Assembly (NCBI GenBank): GCA_015478675.1
Contig: JADMIH010000104.1
Span: 1 to 13,823, forward strand
DNA from: Chloroflexota bacterium
GTDB lineage: Bacteria; Chloroflexota; Chloroflexia; QHBQ01; JADMIH01
Direction of reading: 5' to 3'
DNA: 13,823 nucleotides
Shown: one piece after another, positions 13,807 through 13,823 of the stretch
Numbering within the stretch: position 1 is the first letter of the stretch
How the letters are laid out: the number at the start of each line of letters is the position of its first letter
Notes under the pieces: generated by a model
Database searches by the model: none
Seen by the model: only the letters and a program-made list of their open reading frames with translations
What the model was told of the DNA's origin: nothing
Translations under genes and position numbers: made by a program

Positions 13807-13823
13807 GAACAACTGTATCCCCT

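Overview
The window is a moderately GC-rich bacterial chromosomal segment with no RNA genes, insertion sequences, phage genes or CRISPR. Its core is a six-gene carotenoid cluster on the + strand (4558-11580): a cyanobacterial/plant-type phytoene desaturase (crtP-like), a phytoene synthase (crtB), an ECF RNA polymerase sigma factor, a zeta-carotene desaturase (crtQ-like), a small four-helix membrane protein resembling DUF2085, and a CruA/CruP-type lycopene cyclase. The genes overlap or are closely spaced. At three junctions a TTG start sits in or beside the upstream stop codon with a Shine-Dalgarno sequence in front, so they look like one transcript. A strong sigma70-type promoter with extended -10 precedes crtP, and a hairpin overlapping the cruA stop codon is a plausible terminator.

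Left of this (155-3942), on the - strand, lie a GGDEF diguanylate cyclase with an RsbRD-like sensor N-terminus, an AI-2E-family membrane protein, and an M24 (Xaa-Pro) aminopeptidase. The last two are 18 bp apart and probably co-transcribed. The 615-bp gap between the cyclase and crtP is a divergent control region. Right of the cluster is an aldehyde dehydrogenase with its own promoter and a clear terminator, then a 372-bp gene-free tail with a tandem decamer repeat.

How it works together (inference from families): CrtB condenses two GGPP to phytoene. CrtP and CrtQ desaturate it stepwise through zeta-carotene toward lycopene, by the route usual in cyanobacteria, green sulfur bacteria and plants rather than the one-enzyme CrtI route. 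CruA/P then cyclises the psi ends to beta-rings (gamma- or beta-carotene). The sigma factor is the obvious candidate for coupling pigment synthesis to light or oxidative stress. No carotene isomerase (CrtH/CRTISO or Z-ISO) is visible, which makes the unassigned membrane protein interesting.

The organism cannot be fixed from sequence alone. The mix of CrtP/CrtQ/CruA chemistry with an ECF sigma, an RsbRD-GGDEF protein, frequent TTG starts and an otherwise non-cyanobacterial neighbourhood would fit a Chloroflexota-like or other deep-branching Terrabacteria lineage. This is a tentative inference.
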